Notes: a model not told the origin generated them from the sequence alone. Counted from the stretch's first letter, positions 1 through 10,500 are shown. The stretch: 64,000 nt of DNA from Streptomyces sp. CB02400 (GCF_001905725.1 NZ_LIWB01000005.1:434001-498000), one strand, 5' to 3'. Program-made: numbers and translations.

Positions 1-427
1 GCGGCAGCTCGCCGCAGGCGCGGCAGACGGCGTAGTGCTCGGGGAGGACCCGCCAGTCGTGGCTGGCGGGAGCGCACCAGTGCTTCGGTGTGGAGCGGGG
101 CAGGTTCTCGTTGCGCAGCACCAGCACCACCGGGCGCTTGTAGAACTCGGCCCGCTCGGGGGCCGGTTTGACCGCCTGGTTGTTGGCCCGCCGCAGTTCG
201 TTGGCGTGCCACCACAGTTCCACGTGGTCGCGCCAGGCCTTCTCGTAGGAGTCCGGCCACCAGTTGCTCGGGTAGCCGTTGATCTCCAGGATGCGCCACC
301 CCTGCCGGTCCAGTACCACGATGGAGCCGGCTCGCAGTCGCATGTGCGTTCCGTTGTCCCCCTCGTCCGGCCAGTCGTGACGGCCGATACGAGTGGGCTG
401 GTCTGGGAGCCACCTGCGAACCTGCAT
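1..427 (-). CDS. Hypothetical protein, partial (runs off the left edge)
   Basis: Only the N-terminal 142 codons are inside the window; the C-terminus lies beyond base 1. The ATG at 427 is chosen because GAGGAG lies 7 nt upstream on the minus strand, and this frame has strong G/C third positions. The visible protein is Trp-rich (WWPDSYEKAW, ELWWHANELRR) and, near its visible end, carries HWCAP and CRACGE, which look like halves of a small zinc-ribbon. I do not recognise the family and assign no function. A plus-strand open frame over the same bases is judged an antisense shadow. Confidence 0.7.
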   Translation of the reverse strand, partial: MQVRRWLPDQPTRIGRHDWPDEGDNGTHMRLRAGSIVVLDRQGWRILEINGYPSNWWPDSYEKAWRDHVELWWHANELRRANNQAVKPAPERAEFYKRPVVLVLRNENLPRSTPKHWCAPASHDWRVLPEHYAVCRACGELP

Positions 428-733
428 GTCATGCTCCTCGGCAACGAAACTTCATAGTTTCAACTGGGGCAGTGGGCAACATTCTGAACAATCAGGACGT
501 TTGGGGCGCTGTAGACACGCGCACGCTGCTGATAGCAGGTGATCGAAAACGTCTTCCGCGGCATCGTTTTCTTTCGTCCGGCCCCCTGTCACCAGGCTTT
601 TTCGGATCTCGGGCCGTCGTCGGGGGTGGACTTCGCAGAGGCCGGGGCAGCGGCTTCGTACCCCGGTGACGGGGCCTGACACTCACCCGTACGTGTGATG
701 ACGTTCAGGCTGTCGCCACTCCGTACGTGTGCA
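428..733. other. Intergenic region, about 305 bp
   Basis: No open frame here shows Streptomyces-like codon use with a credible ribosome-binding site. The left part is relatively AT-rich (around 455-560) and probably holds the promoter of the partial minus-strand gene. The right end holds an 11-bp direct repeat described separately. Confidence 0.5.
687..731. repeat. Two 11-bp direct repeats (CCGTACGTGTG)
   Basis: CCGTACGTGTG occurs at 687-697 and again at 721-731, 34 bp start to start, just past the stop of the minus-strand gene that ends at 734. The spacing is about three helical turns. It could be a pair of protein-binding half-sites or chance; there is no downstream plus-strand gene to assign it to. 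Confidence 0.35.
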
Positions 734-1246
734 TCACCTCGCGGGACCGTCACCCCGCGCGCCCGGAACGAGTCCGAGCGGCGGCCTCTGGAGCTCTTCG
801 TCCTCGGCCAGCCGTTCCCAGGGCAGGTCCCGCAGTGAGGGCTCCGTGTCGCAGCCGGACGGTACGCGCGGGGAGGGCTGGAACCAGACGACGGTGAGGC
901 GGGAGCGGTACAGGGAGCGGTCGTGGGCCGGGTCGAGTGCCTCGGACCGGAAGCTGCCGACGCACGTCACGGCGGGCAGCACCTCCACGGGGCCGAAGGC
1001 ACCCGCGTACTGGTCGGGGTACTCGCGCGGGGGCGGGATCAGGTGGACCGGAGTGCCGGGGAAGGCGCGCTCGGCGGACCGGAGCAGCCAGTCGATCGTC
1101 CTGTCGTTGAGGGGTTTGCACGGGTAGCCCTCGAGCAGCCCGCCGTACGTCGACGACATCCGCAGCTCGCAGAGGTCGACCGAACGGCCGGAGCCGAGGT
1201 GGACGCGGGCGAGTGACATGGTCGGAGCTTTGGAGCGGTGGTGCAT
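734..1246 (-). CDS. Hypothetical protein downstream of prim-pol gene
   Basis: A 170-residue protein with no domain I recognise. Recognisable local features are a glycine-led N-terminal segment (ARVHLGSGRSVDL), a Pro-rich middle (HLIPPPREYPDQY) and an acidic C-terminal half (LRDLPWERLAEDEEL). It ends in a less ordered Gly/Ala/Arg tail. The start is uncertain: ATG at 1246 has GAAAG 6 nt upstream, while ATG at 1219 (MSLARVHL) has no better site. The gene follows the prim-pol gene in the same direction with a gap of about 50 bp, so the two are likely co-transcribed and may both answer to the LexA-like box at 2177-2192. Function unknown. Confidence 0.6.
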   Translation of the reverse strand: MHHRSKAPTMSLARVHLGSGRSVDLCELRMSSTYGGLLEGYPCKPLNDRTIDWLLRSAERAFPGTPVHLIPPPREYPDQYAGAFGPVEVLPAVTCVGSFRSEALDPAHDRSLYRSRLTVVWFQPSPRVPSGCDTEPSLRDLPWERLAEDEELQRPPLGLVPGARGDGPAR

Positions 1247-1293
1247 CGGGGTCTTTCGGTTCTCAGGGAGGAGGGAGCACGGGCGGGGGGTGG

Positions 1294-2166
1294 TCAGGGG
1301 CGGTGCCCCGTCATCCGGGCCGCCGACGCGATCGTCGCGCGGGCTTCGCGTTCGGACAGGCCGGTGCTGAGGGCCGCGCCGACCAAGGGGTCCACCAGAG
1401 CGGGGCCGATTCCGTCCTCGTAGGCGCGGCAGGCCGCCCAGAACAGGCGGGTGTTGCGCTGGCCCTCGTGCGCCGCGAGGACGAACTGGACCAGGCCCTG
1501 GCCGTGTCCGTCGGCCGGTGGGGGCGTCGGGTGGTGGGTGCGGGGCGGTGGGAGGAGCAGGCGCAGGAGGGCGGGCGGGCATGGCGCCGGGGCCAGGCGC
1601 GCGGTGCCCGGAGCGGTGGTGTACGGGCCGTGGTCGGTGTGGGAACCGGGGCCGACGAGATAGCCGCCGGCGCCCCGGATGTCGATGCCGGGGGCCAGCC
1701 GGCCCGCGGAGTTGGGGACGACGACGTCCGGCGGGCCGCTCAGCCACAGGTGACGGCCTCCGCTCGGGGTCAGGACGATCACCGTGGCGGGGATCGTGAA
1801 CAGGTGGCGTCGGGCCAGTTCGCGCAGGGCGGCGAACGAGTCCGTACCGGTCTTGGTGTCCAGGTCGACGCCGATGAGGTGGTGCGGGGGCAGTCCGCAG
1901 GCGATGCCGTAACCGGTGGCGCGGGGCGCGGCGGCGAACAGTGCGCGGATGCGGGTGGGGTCGGTGGAGGCGTCGTGGACGCCGTGGCCGAAGCGGCCGC
2001 ACTCGCCGTGGCAGGGCGGGCTTGACGGCTCCGGGTCGTCGCGGTGCGGGGAGCGCAGGGCCGGGAGTTTCGTCCGGGACAGGGGGATGACGGCCAGTCC
2101 GCGTTCGGCGGCTGACAGGGCGTGTGCGAGGGCCAGGGTCGCGGCCTGCCGGTCGGTGGTGGCCAT
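1294..2166 (-). CDS. Bifunctional DNA primase/polymerase (prim-pol) domain protein
   Basis: A stand-alone protein of about 290 residues matching the prim-pol (archaeo-eukaryotic primase superfamily) domain used by plasmid, phage and repair proteins for primer synthesis. Visible motifs are the acidic metal-binding GVDLD near residue 96, SGGRHLW near 134, and GIDIRGAGGYLVGPGS shortly after. There is no helicase domain, so it is shorter than phage/plasmid primase-helicases. The ATG at 2166 is preferred over a GTG at 2184 because a LexA-like box covers 2177-2192, right where the promoter or transcript start would be; GAGG is very close to the ATG. The downstream gene ending at 734 probably shares the transcript. 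The family suggests replication or DNA-damage priming; which one is inference. Confidence 0.8.
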   Translation of the reverse strand: MATTDRQAATLALAHALSAAERGLAVIPLSRTKLPALRSPHRDDPEPSSPPCHGECGRFGHGVHDASTDPTRIRALFAAAPRATGYGIACGLPPHHLIGVDLDTKTGTDSFAALRELARRHLFTIPATVIVLTPSGGRHLWLSGPPDVVVPNSAGRLAPGIDIRGAGGYLVGPGSHTDHGPYTTAPGTARLAPAPCPPALLRLLLPPPRTHHPTPPPADGHGQGLVQFVLAAHEGQRNTRLFWAACRAYEDGIGPALVDPLVGAALSTGLSEREARATIASAARMTGHRP

Positions 2167-2176
2167 GCCTCTATTT

Positions 2177-2192
2177 TCGTACACATGTTCGA
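2177..2192. promoter_or_regulatory. LexA (SOS) box candidate
   Basis: On the minus strand the sequence reads TCGAACATGTGTACGA. The actinobacterial LexA box consensus is TCGAAC-N4-GTTCGA, so the left half is perfect and the right half has one mismatch (GTACGA). It lies immediately upstream of the prim-pol start, a position at which LexA would block transcription. The prediction is that the prim-pol gene is DNA-damage inducible. Confidence 0.55.
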
Positions 2193-2537
2193 GGATGGGA
2201 AGGGGGAGCGCTCGGCGCGCCGAGGTGGGGGCGTGGGTGGGAGAAGTGGCGGAACGCTTCGTCCCTTACGGGGAGCGGGGTGGAGGGTCCTATCGGAAAG
2301 GGGTGGGATTCAAGGGGCGCGTCGGGGTTTATCGCCTTGTCGTCACGCTTGCGTGCGAATGACGGTGTCCAGGGTGGTTCGCCGGGGATTCCCTGGGCAA
2401 CCCTGATCTCGCGACGTCGTGCACAGCACCGGGGCGGGGGGACAACTTCCCTGGTGACAGCCGTACTTCACGCGCACACGGTGATGAGCCACACCCGGTC
2501 GTGAACCGGTGCGTCCTTGTTCTGGAGGGAACACAAC
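2193..2537. other. Intergenic region upstream of nepA-like gene
   Basis: About 345 bp between the minus-strand prim-pol gene and the plus-strand NepA-like gene. It must hold divergent promoters. I looked for a SigB/SigN-type promoter (GTTT then GGGTAT) for the NepA-like gene; GTTTA occurs at about 2328 but no convincing -10 follows at the right distance. No coding frame is convincing here. Confidence 0.4.
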
Positions 2538-2861
2538 ATGGCAAGCATCCGTACCGCCCGCGTCATCGCCGCGGTCTCCGCCCTGCCGCTCGCGGCCGCC
2601 CTCTTCACCGGCGTCGCGGCGGCGGACAGCGGCGCCCTCGCGGACGACGGATCGATCGCGACGGCCACGAGCTCCGAGGCCGACGCCCTCGGCAGCGGTG
2701 TCGGCGGCGACAACTTCGGCAACTCGGCCACCTCGCAGCAGCAGGCCACCGGATCCGGCGCCACGAACCAGAACAACACCGCCCAGGTCACCGGCTCCGC
2801 CTTCACGACCGTCAACCAGGGCAACGACAACGTGGCCATCGGCTTCACCCCGCTGTGGTGA
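2538..2861 (+). CDS. nepA: NepA-like secreted spore-wall protein
   Basis: A 107-residue exported protein. A signal peptide covers about residues 1-28 (positively charged start, Ala/Leu/Val core, cleavage after GVAAA). The mature chain is small, polar and rich in Gly, Ser, Thr, Asn and Gln (QQQATGSGATNQNNTAQV), ends in FTPLW, and has no cysteine. This fits NepA, a structural cell-wall protein of S. coelicolor linked to spore dormancy, and I recall the same N-terminus there. GGAGGGA sits 7 nt before the ATG at 2538. A strong hairpin follows at 2906-2943. Expression of nepA depends on SigN in S. coelicolor, and a sigN-like gene is present at 32025-32927. Identity rests on recall, so the symbol is tentative. 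Confidence 0.7.
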   Translation: MASIRTARVIAAVSALPLAAALFTGVAAADSGALADDGSIATATSSEADALGSGVGGDNFGNSATSQQQATGSGATNQNNTAQVTGSAFTTVNQGNDNVAIGFTPLW

Positions 2862-2905
2862 GGCCGGCGCCCTGACCGTGCGGGGGTGCTTCGTGGGGTG
2901 CGGGG

Positions 2906-2943
2906 CGTCCGGGCGGCGGTGCTTCGGCACCGTCGCCCGGACG
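2906..2943. terminator. Hairpin terminator after nepA-like gene
   Basis: A 17-bp stem (arms 2906-2922 and 2927-2943, one mismatch) closes a TTCG tetraloop, about 45 bp after the stop of the NepA-like gene. There is no T-run, as is common in Streptomyces. Confidence 0.7.
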
Positions 2944-3102
2944 TTCCAGGGGGGGTCCCTCAGGGGTCGACCCGCAGTACCCCTCACCCGCTGGTCCACC
3001 TTCAGGAGGTGCAGCCAGCCCCACCCCTACAACCTGAGGGGGACGCGCCTTCGGGACCTGCGGGCGATCCGCCGGACAAGGTCCCGCTCATAGCGTTGAG
3101 CC

Positions 3103-3669
3103 ATGACCACACCCGTCTGCACCAGCGCTTCGAAAGCCGCCACCCCAGCGACAGCGGCGCAGACCCTCCCGTACCCGTCGTTCTCGTCGTACATGAGGGC
3201 TCGCCAGCCGGTGCTCCTGCGTACCGCCCGGTCGCTGACCGGGAATCCGAGCGACGCGGAGGACCTGCTGCAGACCGCGCTCGCCAAGACGTACGTCGCC
3301 TGGGAGCGCATAGAGGACCACGGGGCGCTCGACGGCTATGTGCGCAGGGCGCTGCTGAACACGCGCACCTCGCAGTGGCGCAAGCGCAAGGTCGACGAGT
3401 TCGCCTGCGACGAGCTGCCCGAGCCCGACCCGGTGCCCGGCGGCGACGACCCGGCCGAGCAGCAGGCGCTGCGCGACGCGATGTGGCGGGCGATCATGCG
3501 GCTGCCCGCGCGGCAGCGGGCGATGGTCGTGCTGCGGTACTACGAGGACCTCAGCGAGGTGCAGACGGCCGAGGTGCTCGGCGTCTCGGTGGGCACGGTG
3601 AAGTCGGCCGTGTCGAGGGCGCTCGGCAAGCTCCGCGAGGACGCCGAACTGGGGCTCGTCCGCGGCTGA
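3103..3669 (+). CDS. SigE-family ECF RNA polymerase sigma factor
   Basis: A 188-residue extracytoplasmic-function sigma factor of the actinobacterial SigE (SigE70) subgroup. Region 2 is seen in SYMRARQPVLLRTARSLTGN and AEDLLQTALAKTYVAW (about residues 28-68), and region 4 in LPARQRAMVVLRYYEDLSE followed by the helix-turn-helix VLGVSVGTVKSAVSRALGKL (about residues 128-178). No anti-sigma gene is adjacent: the next gene is an acyl-CoA ligase after an unrelated palindrome. The ATG at 3103 has only a weak ribosome-binding site; the 25-residue Ser/Thr/Ala-rich leader before region 2 is typical of the group. Stimulus unknown. Confidence 0.85.
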   Translation: MTTPVCTSASKAATPATAAQTLPYPSFSSYMRARQPVLLRTARSLTGNPSDAEDLLQTALAKTYVAWERIEDHGALDGYVRRALLNTRTSQWRKRKVDEFACDELPEPDPVPGGDDPAEQQALRDAMWRAIMRLPARQRAMVVLRYYEDLSEVQTAEVLGVSVGTVKSAVSRALGKLREDAELGLVRG

Positions 3670-3719
3670 CACGCACCGGTCCGCCGACGCGGCGTGATCG
3701 ATCATTCGCTCCCCTAGTG

Positions 3720-3737
3720 ACATACCGCGCGGTATGT
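3720..3737. promoter_or_regulatory. 18-bp perfect palindrome, likely TetR-type operator
   Basis: ACATACCGCGCGGTATGT is a perfect inverted repeat 60 bp before the acyl-CoA ligase start. The ATACC...GGTAT form is common for TetR-family operators in actinobacteria, often at fatty-acid genes. No TetR gene is adjacent to it; the nearest (6950-7528) has a different operator, so the regulator is probably elsewhere. Confidence 0.6.
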
Positions 3738-3796
3738 GCGCAGAATCAGCGCAACCCTTACCGCCGCGCAGGCAATGTCGCCCAGGAGGACGCCCC

Positions 3797-5452
<1,656 letters not shown>

Positions 5453-5472
5453 CACCGGCGTACGCGGGATGC

Positions 5473-5505
5473 GCCGGGCGGTGAGGCGGAACCTCGCCGT
5501 CCGGC
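5473..5505. terminator. Hairpin between convergent genes
   Basis: A 14-bp stem with two G-U pairs (arms 5473-5486 and 5492-5505) lies between the acyl-CoA ligase and the convergent MFS exporter. It could end transcription from the left. Confidence 0.45.
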
Positions 5506-5577
5506 GGTGTGCGGCTCAGTTCACCGGGTGTGCGGGCGGCGGGTGTCCCGGTCGTACGGCGACGGCTGTCATCGCCG

Positions 5578-6819
5578 TCACCGCCGTACCGCCGTGCTCC
5601 CCCACCCCAGCGCCAGCCAGACCGCCGCCACCGCCGACACCCCGCCCCAGCCGAATTGGGTGAAGGCGGTGCCCGCGAGGGCCGAGGCGGTGGCGCCGCC
5701 TGCGAAACCGGAGACGACGTAGGCCGTGTTGGCGACGGCCGGGCTGGAGGTGGTGGTCAGGGCGAGGGTCTGGTTGGCGACGTGGGAGGCGACCAGGGCC
5801 GCGTGGATCGCGGTCGCGGCGACGAACAGCGCCCAGATGACCTGCCCGCCCAGCCAGAACAGCGGCACGGAGACGGCCGCGAGCAGATACGCCCCCCGTA
5901 CGACCCTGGCGGCGCCGAAGCGGTCGACCAGCCCGCCCGCCAGCGGCGCCACCGCGCTCGCCGCGAGCCCGAAGAGGCCGAACAGTCCGGCGGTGGCGGT
6001 GGACAGGTCGTAGGCCGGGCCCGTCAGCAGCAGGGCGAGCGAGGTCCACAGAGCGCTCCACGCACCGAACATCCCCGCCTGGCGCACCGACGCGCGCCAC
6101 AGGTCGGGCGAGCGGCGCAGCAGTCCGGGCAGTGCGGCGAGGCCGCCGAACAGCGAACCGTCGCGGCGGCGCCGCCCGGACGGCAGGACGAGGGCGGTGG
6201 CGGTGCCCAGGGCGAGCGTGAGGACGGCCGCGCCCGCGAACACCCACCGCCAGCCGAAGGCCTCTCCGGCGAGTCCGCCGAGGACCCGGGCCGCGACGAT
6301 GCCGGTGAACAGGCCGGCGATCACGGCCGCGACGTGGCGGGCGCGGCGGGCGGCGGGGGCGCGTTCGGCGACCAGCGGGACGAGGAGCTGCGGTACGACG
6401 GTCCCGGCCGAGGCGACGAACACGGCGACCGCCAGTGCGCCGGTGCTCGGGGCGACCGCGCTGGCGATCAGGGCGGCGGTGGTGACCAGGGTCAGGACGG
6501 TGACCAGCCTGCGCCGGTCGGCGGTGTCGCCGAGCGGGGCGAAGAAGAGCAGGCCGACGGCGTAGCCGAGCTGGGCGACCGAGGCGATCCAGGCCACGGC
6601 GGACGGCGTGGAGCCGAAGTCGCGGGCGATGAGGGAGAGCAGCGGCGCGGCGAGGTAGATGTTGGCGGCCGTGACCGCGGTGCACACGGCGATGAGCATG
6701 AGGAACGCGCCGGAGCCGCGGGACGGGCTCGGACCCGGACCCGGATTCTGATCGGGAGTGGTGACCGGTGGCCTGCGGGCCTGCCGGCCGGTGGTGTTGG
6801 CGCTGGGCGCTGAGGACAT
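5578..6819 (-). CDS. MFS multidrug exporter (SCO4007-like)
   Basis: A 413-residue major facilitator with about 12 membrane helices. The cytoplasmic loop 2-3 motif appears as PLGDTADRRRLV, and paired repeats of hydrophobic helices follow (residues 40-240 and 250-410). The N-terminal 35 residues are polar and Pro-rich. ATG at 6819 has AAGGGG about 9 nt upstream. It is divergent from a TetR regulator, and the 130-bp gap contains two similar operators (6851-6866, 6911-6926). In S. coelicolor the equivalent pair SCO4007/SCO4008 is reported to be a drug exporter repressed by a multidrug-binding TetR protein; equivalence here is inferred from arrangement and sequence memory. Confidence 0.85.
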   Translation of the reverse strand: MSSAPSANTTGRQARRPPVTTPDQNPGPGPSPSRGSGAFLMLIAVCTAVTAANIYLAAPLLSLIARDFGSTPSAVAWIASVAQLGYAVGLLFFAPLGDTADRRRLVTVLTLVTTAALIASAVAPSTGALAVAVFVASAGTVVPQLLVPLVAERAPAARRARHVAAVIAGLFTGIVAARVLGGLAGEAFGWRWVFAGAAVLTLALGTATALVLPSGRRRRDGSLFGGLAALPGLLRRSPDLWRASVRQAGMFGAWSALWTSLALLLTGPAYDLSTATAGLFGLFGLAASAVAPLAGGLVDRFGAARVVRGAYLLAAVSVPLFWLGGQVIWALFVAATAIHAALVASHVANQTLALTTTSSPAVANTAYVVSGFAGGATASALAGTAFTQFGWGGVSAVAAVWLALGWGSTAVRR

Positions 6820-6850
6820 GAGCGGGATACCCCTTCGAGCCTGCTCTAAC

Positions 6851-6866
6851 AACTAACTGGTTGGTT
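6851..6866. promoter_or_regulatory. Operator 1 of the MFS/TetR pair
   Basis: AACTAACTGGTTGGTT matches the pattern AACYAA-N4-TTGGTT. It lies about 30 bp upstream of the exporter start. The second copy at 6911-6926 has the same arms. Confidence 0.6.
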
Positions 6867-6910
6867 GGCTGATGGAGGGAACAGTCTGCGTCCCCGCCGG
6901 ATTCCCTGTC

Positions 6911-6926
6911 AACCAAACAGTTGGTT
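6911..6926. promoter_or_regulatory. Operator 2 of the MFS/TetR pair
   Basis: AACCAAACAGTTGGTT has perfect 6-bp inverted arms (AACCAA/TTGGTT, 4-bp spacer) 24 bp before the TetR start. Two such sites 60 bp apart suggest repression of both divergent genes by the TetR protein. Confidence 0.65.
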
Positions 6927-6949
6927 ACAAGGGGCGCTACCCTGTCCCC

Positions 6950-7528
6950 ATGGCAGTCAGGGACCCCGAGGCCACCAAGGCCCGGATCTTCGAGGCGGCG
7001 GTCACCGAGTTCGCCCGCCACGGCATCGCCGGTGCCCGCATCGACCGCATCGCGGCCGAGGCGAAGGCCAACAAGCAGCTCATCTACGCCTACTTCGGCA
7101 ACAAGGCGGAGCTGTTCGCGATCGTCCTCGAGCGGAAGATGCTGGACCTCGCCGAGTCCGTCCCCGTCGACCCGGACGACATCGAGAGCTGGGTCGACCG
7201 GCTGATGGACTACCACGCCGCCCACCCCGAACTGCTGCGCCTGCTCTTCTGGGAGGGCCTGGAGTACGGCACCGACGAACTGCCCCACGAGGGCGAACGC
7301 CAGGAGCACTACGTCCGCAAGGTCGCCCTGCTCCAGGACGGCCAGGACCGGGGCGTCGTCACCGACGCCATCCCGGCCGGCGACCTGCTGTTCCTGCTGA
7401 CCGCGCTGGCCAACTGGACGGCCGTCGTCCCGCAGATGCGCCGCATCCTGGTCGGCGGGGAGCCGGACGACCGCGCCCGGCTGCGCGCGTCCGTGAAGGA
7501 GGCGGCGCGCCGCCTGGTCGCCCGCTGA
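6950..7528 (+). CDS. TetR-family repressor of the adjacent exporter (SCO4008-like)
   Basis: A 192-residue TetR regulator. The N-terminal DNA-binding domain spans about residues 8-55 (ARIFEAAVTEFARHGIAGA then IDRIAAEAKANKQLIYAYFG). The C-terminal ligand domain is helical and contains WEGLEYGTDE and LTALANWTAVVPQMRR. It is divergent from the MFS exporter and two near-identical operators lie between them. The ATG at 6950 is used since it begins the typical 8-residue leader to helix 1; no strong ribosome-binding site is seen, so the mRNA may be near leaderless. It likely senses drugs exported by its neighbour. Confidence 0.85.
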   Translation: MAVRDPEATKARIFEAAVTEFARHGIAGARIDRIAAEAKANKQLIYAYFGNKAELFAIVLERKMLDLAESVPVDPDDIESWVDRLMDYHAAHPELLRLLFWEGLEYGTDELPHEGERQEHYVRKVALLQDGQDRGVVTDAIPAGDLLFLLTALANWTAVVPQMRRILVGGEPDDRARLRASVKEAARRLVAR

Positions 7529-7540
7529 CGGCGGTGCGGG

Positions 7541-10500
7541 TCAGTTGGTCCCGATCCGCGACAGCAGGTCGACGATCCTGTCCTGCACCTCTTCACTGGT
7601 GGACCGCTCCGCCAGGAACAGCACCGTCTCGCCGGAGGCCAGCCGCGGCAGGTCCGCCTGGTCGACGGCGGCCGTGTAGACGACGAGCGGGGTGCGGTTG
7701 AGCTGCCCGTTCGCCCGCAGCCAGTCGACGATCCCGGCGGGCCCGGCCTGGCGCGGGTGCACGCGCATCAGGTCCATCACCACCAGGTTCGGCCGGAACT
7801 GCCCCGCCAGCGCCACCGCGTCGGCGTCACTCGCGGCCCGCGCGACCTGCATCCCGCGCCGCTCCAGCGTCCCGGTCAGCGCCAGCGCGATCTCCGCGTG
7901 CTCCTCGATCAGCAGCACGCGCGGGGGGTGCTGTTCGCTGTCGCGCGGCGCGAGCGCCTTCAGCAGTACGGCGGGATCGGCGCCGTACGCGGCATCGCGC
8001 GAGGCCTGTCCGAGCCCGGCCGTGACCAGCACAGGCACCTCGGCGGCCACCGCCGCCTGCCGCAGCGACTGCAGGGCCGTACGGGTGATCGGCCCGGTCA
8101 GCGGGTCCACGAACAGCGCGGCGGGGAACGCCGCGATCTGCGCGTCGACCTCCTCGCGCGAGTGCACGATCACCGGCCGGTAGCCGCGGTCGCTCAGCGC
8201 CTGCTGGGTGGTGACGTCCGGCGCGGGCCACACCAGCAGCCGGCGCGGGTTGTCCAGCGGCTCCGGCGGCAGCTCGTCGTCCATCGGCTGCGGACGCGGC
8301 GGGTCCGCCACCTCGACGGCCCCGCCCGGACCGTCCAGCGGCTCGGGCCCCTCGGCGGCGTCCGCGTCGGGCGCCCCTATGGCGTACGACCGTCCGGTGC
8401 CCTCGGTCGTCGGCGCGAGCCGGGAGTGCGCCGGCGCGTGCGCGTGGGCGTTCGCGGGTACGGGCTCGGCCGACGGGTGCGGGCGCGCGCCCTGCTCGTT
8501 GCCCGCGGCCGGGTCGGGGCGCGTACCGAGCTTGCGGCGGCGGCCGGAGCCGCCCGGCTGGTGCGGAGGAGGCGTGGCCGACGGCAGCGGCTGCTGCACC
8601 TGGGCGGCCTGCCGGTTGAACGGCACGCCCTGTCCCAGCGTCCGCACGCTGATCGCCCGCCCCTGGGTGGAGTTCGGATCGACCGGCGCCGAGGACTCCG
8701 CGGGCAACGGCTGAGCGGCCCGCTGCGCCGGCGCGCCCTCGGGCGGCAACGGGGTGCCGGCGGCGGGGGTCGGCTGCGACGGACCCGCGGTCGCCGGTAC
8801 GGCCGTACCGGCACCGGAGGTGTCACCGGCTGCGGGCCACTGCTGCGGAGCGGGACCACCTTCGGCCGCAGCGCCCGACCCGGGCGCGGCCTCGGCGGGA
8901 AGCGGCTGAGCGGCGGGAAGCGGCTGCGCCGCCTGCTCCTGTGCGGGTACGGGGGCGCCGTGTGCCGGGGGTGTGATGCTCTGCGGTGGGATGGCGGCAC
9001 CGTGTTCCGGAGCGGGGGCCCCTTGCGGGGGGACGGCCGCACCTTGTGCCGGAATGGGAGCGCCCTGCGGGGGGACGGCCGCGCCCTGTGCGGGTACGGG
9101 GGCGCCGTGTGCCGGGGGTGTGATGCCCTGCGGCGGGACCGCAGTGTTGTGTGCCGGTACCGGAGCCCCTTGCGGGGGAACAGCCGCGCCATGCGCCGGA
9201 ACAGGAGCACCGTGTGCCGGGACCGCGGCGCCCTGCGGCGGGACCGCAGCACTGTGTGTGGGCACGGGGGCCCCTTGCGGAGGAACGGCCGCACCCTGTG
9301 CGGGTACGGGAGCACCCTGCGGCGCCGCGGACGTGCCCTGCGGCGGGACCGCGGCCCCCTGGACCGGGACAGCCGCCCCCTGCGCGGGCACGGGAGCACC
9401 CTGTGGCGGAACCGGAGCACTGTGTGCGGGCACGGGGGCCCCTTGCGGAGGAACGGCCGCACCCTGTGCGGGTACGGGAGCACCCTGCGGCGCCGCGGAC
9501 GTGCCCTGCGGCGGGACCGCGGCCTCCTGGACCGGGACAGCCGCCCCCTGCGCGGGCACGGGAGCACCCTGTGGCGGAACCGGAGCGCCCTGCGGCACGG
9601 CAGGCGCCCCCTGCGCAGGTGCCGCCCCCCACTGCGCCGAAGCCCCTGGAGCCTGGACGGCCGGAAGGGGAGCCTCGGTGGGTGTGCCGTCGGGCCCTGC
9701 CGGCTGGGCGACGGCCCGCCGTCGGCGGCCCGTCGGCGCGCTGGTGGGGTGCGGCTGCGGCGGGGTGTGGTCGTCGGCCTGGTCGTGCGGAACGGCGTCA
9801 TGGCGGCCGTTGTCGACCCCGGCCTGCCCGACAGCCCCAACTCGCCCAACCACCCCGGCCTGCTTGACCGCCTCGGTCTGTCCGACCGCCTCGGCCTGTC
9901 CGACCGCCTCGGCCTGGGCCGGCCGGTCGGTGTGCTGTTCCTGGTCCGCCTCGGCCGGTGGCAGTGCGAACACCGTACGGGGTGCGGCCTCCTGTGCCGC
10001 CGCCCGCTCGGTGGCGGCGGCCAGCGCACGCCGGCGCCGTCCCGTCGGCTGCGACTGCGCCTGCCCCGAAGCCTGGGCCGGAACGTGCACCGCGACCTCG
10101 GCCTGGGGCGCCTCGGCCGCCCCGTCCCCGCCGGACGGCGCGGGCAGCGCCGGCGGCAGCGCGTGCTGTTCGCCGGCCCCCTGCCGGGCACGCTGCCCGG
10201 ACGGCCCCGGCACCCCCTGCGGCGGTACGGTCCCGCCCAGCCCCGTGTTCGACGCGGCGGCCCCCGCCGCATGCTCGGCGGCGGTGACGACGGCCCCCTC
10301 GGACACCCCGGCGGCCCCCGCGAGTTCGACCTCGGCCCCCACCGCGGCCGGCGCGCCCTCGGCCGGCCGGCCGCGCCGCCGCCCGGTACCGCCGGACGCC
10401 TGCGCGGGCTCGTCGTCGGCGGCGGCTGCCGCCCGGCGCCTGCGCCGGCCGGTGGGCGCGGAGTCCGTACCGGAGCCGTCGTCCGCGCCCGGCACCTCGC

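Noticed and set aside
35-457. Plus-strand open frame over the partial gene at the left edge
   Set aside because: The minus frame has a strong ribosome-binding site and better codon bias; the plus product looks like antisense sequence.
452-686. Small minus-strand ORFs in the first intergenic region
   Set aside because: No ribosome-binding site, no recognisable protein character, and third-position G/C is not high.
8940-9650. Regularly repeated units resembling a CRISPR array
   Set aside because: The repeats are in frame, contiguous, without unique spacers, and code the Pro/Ala/Gln linker.
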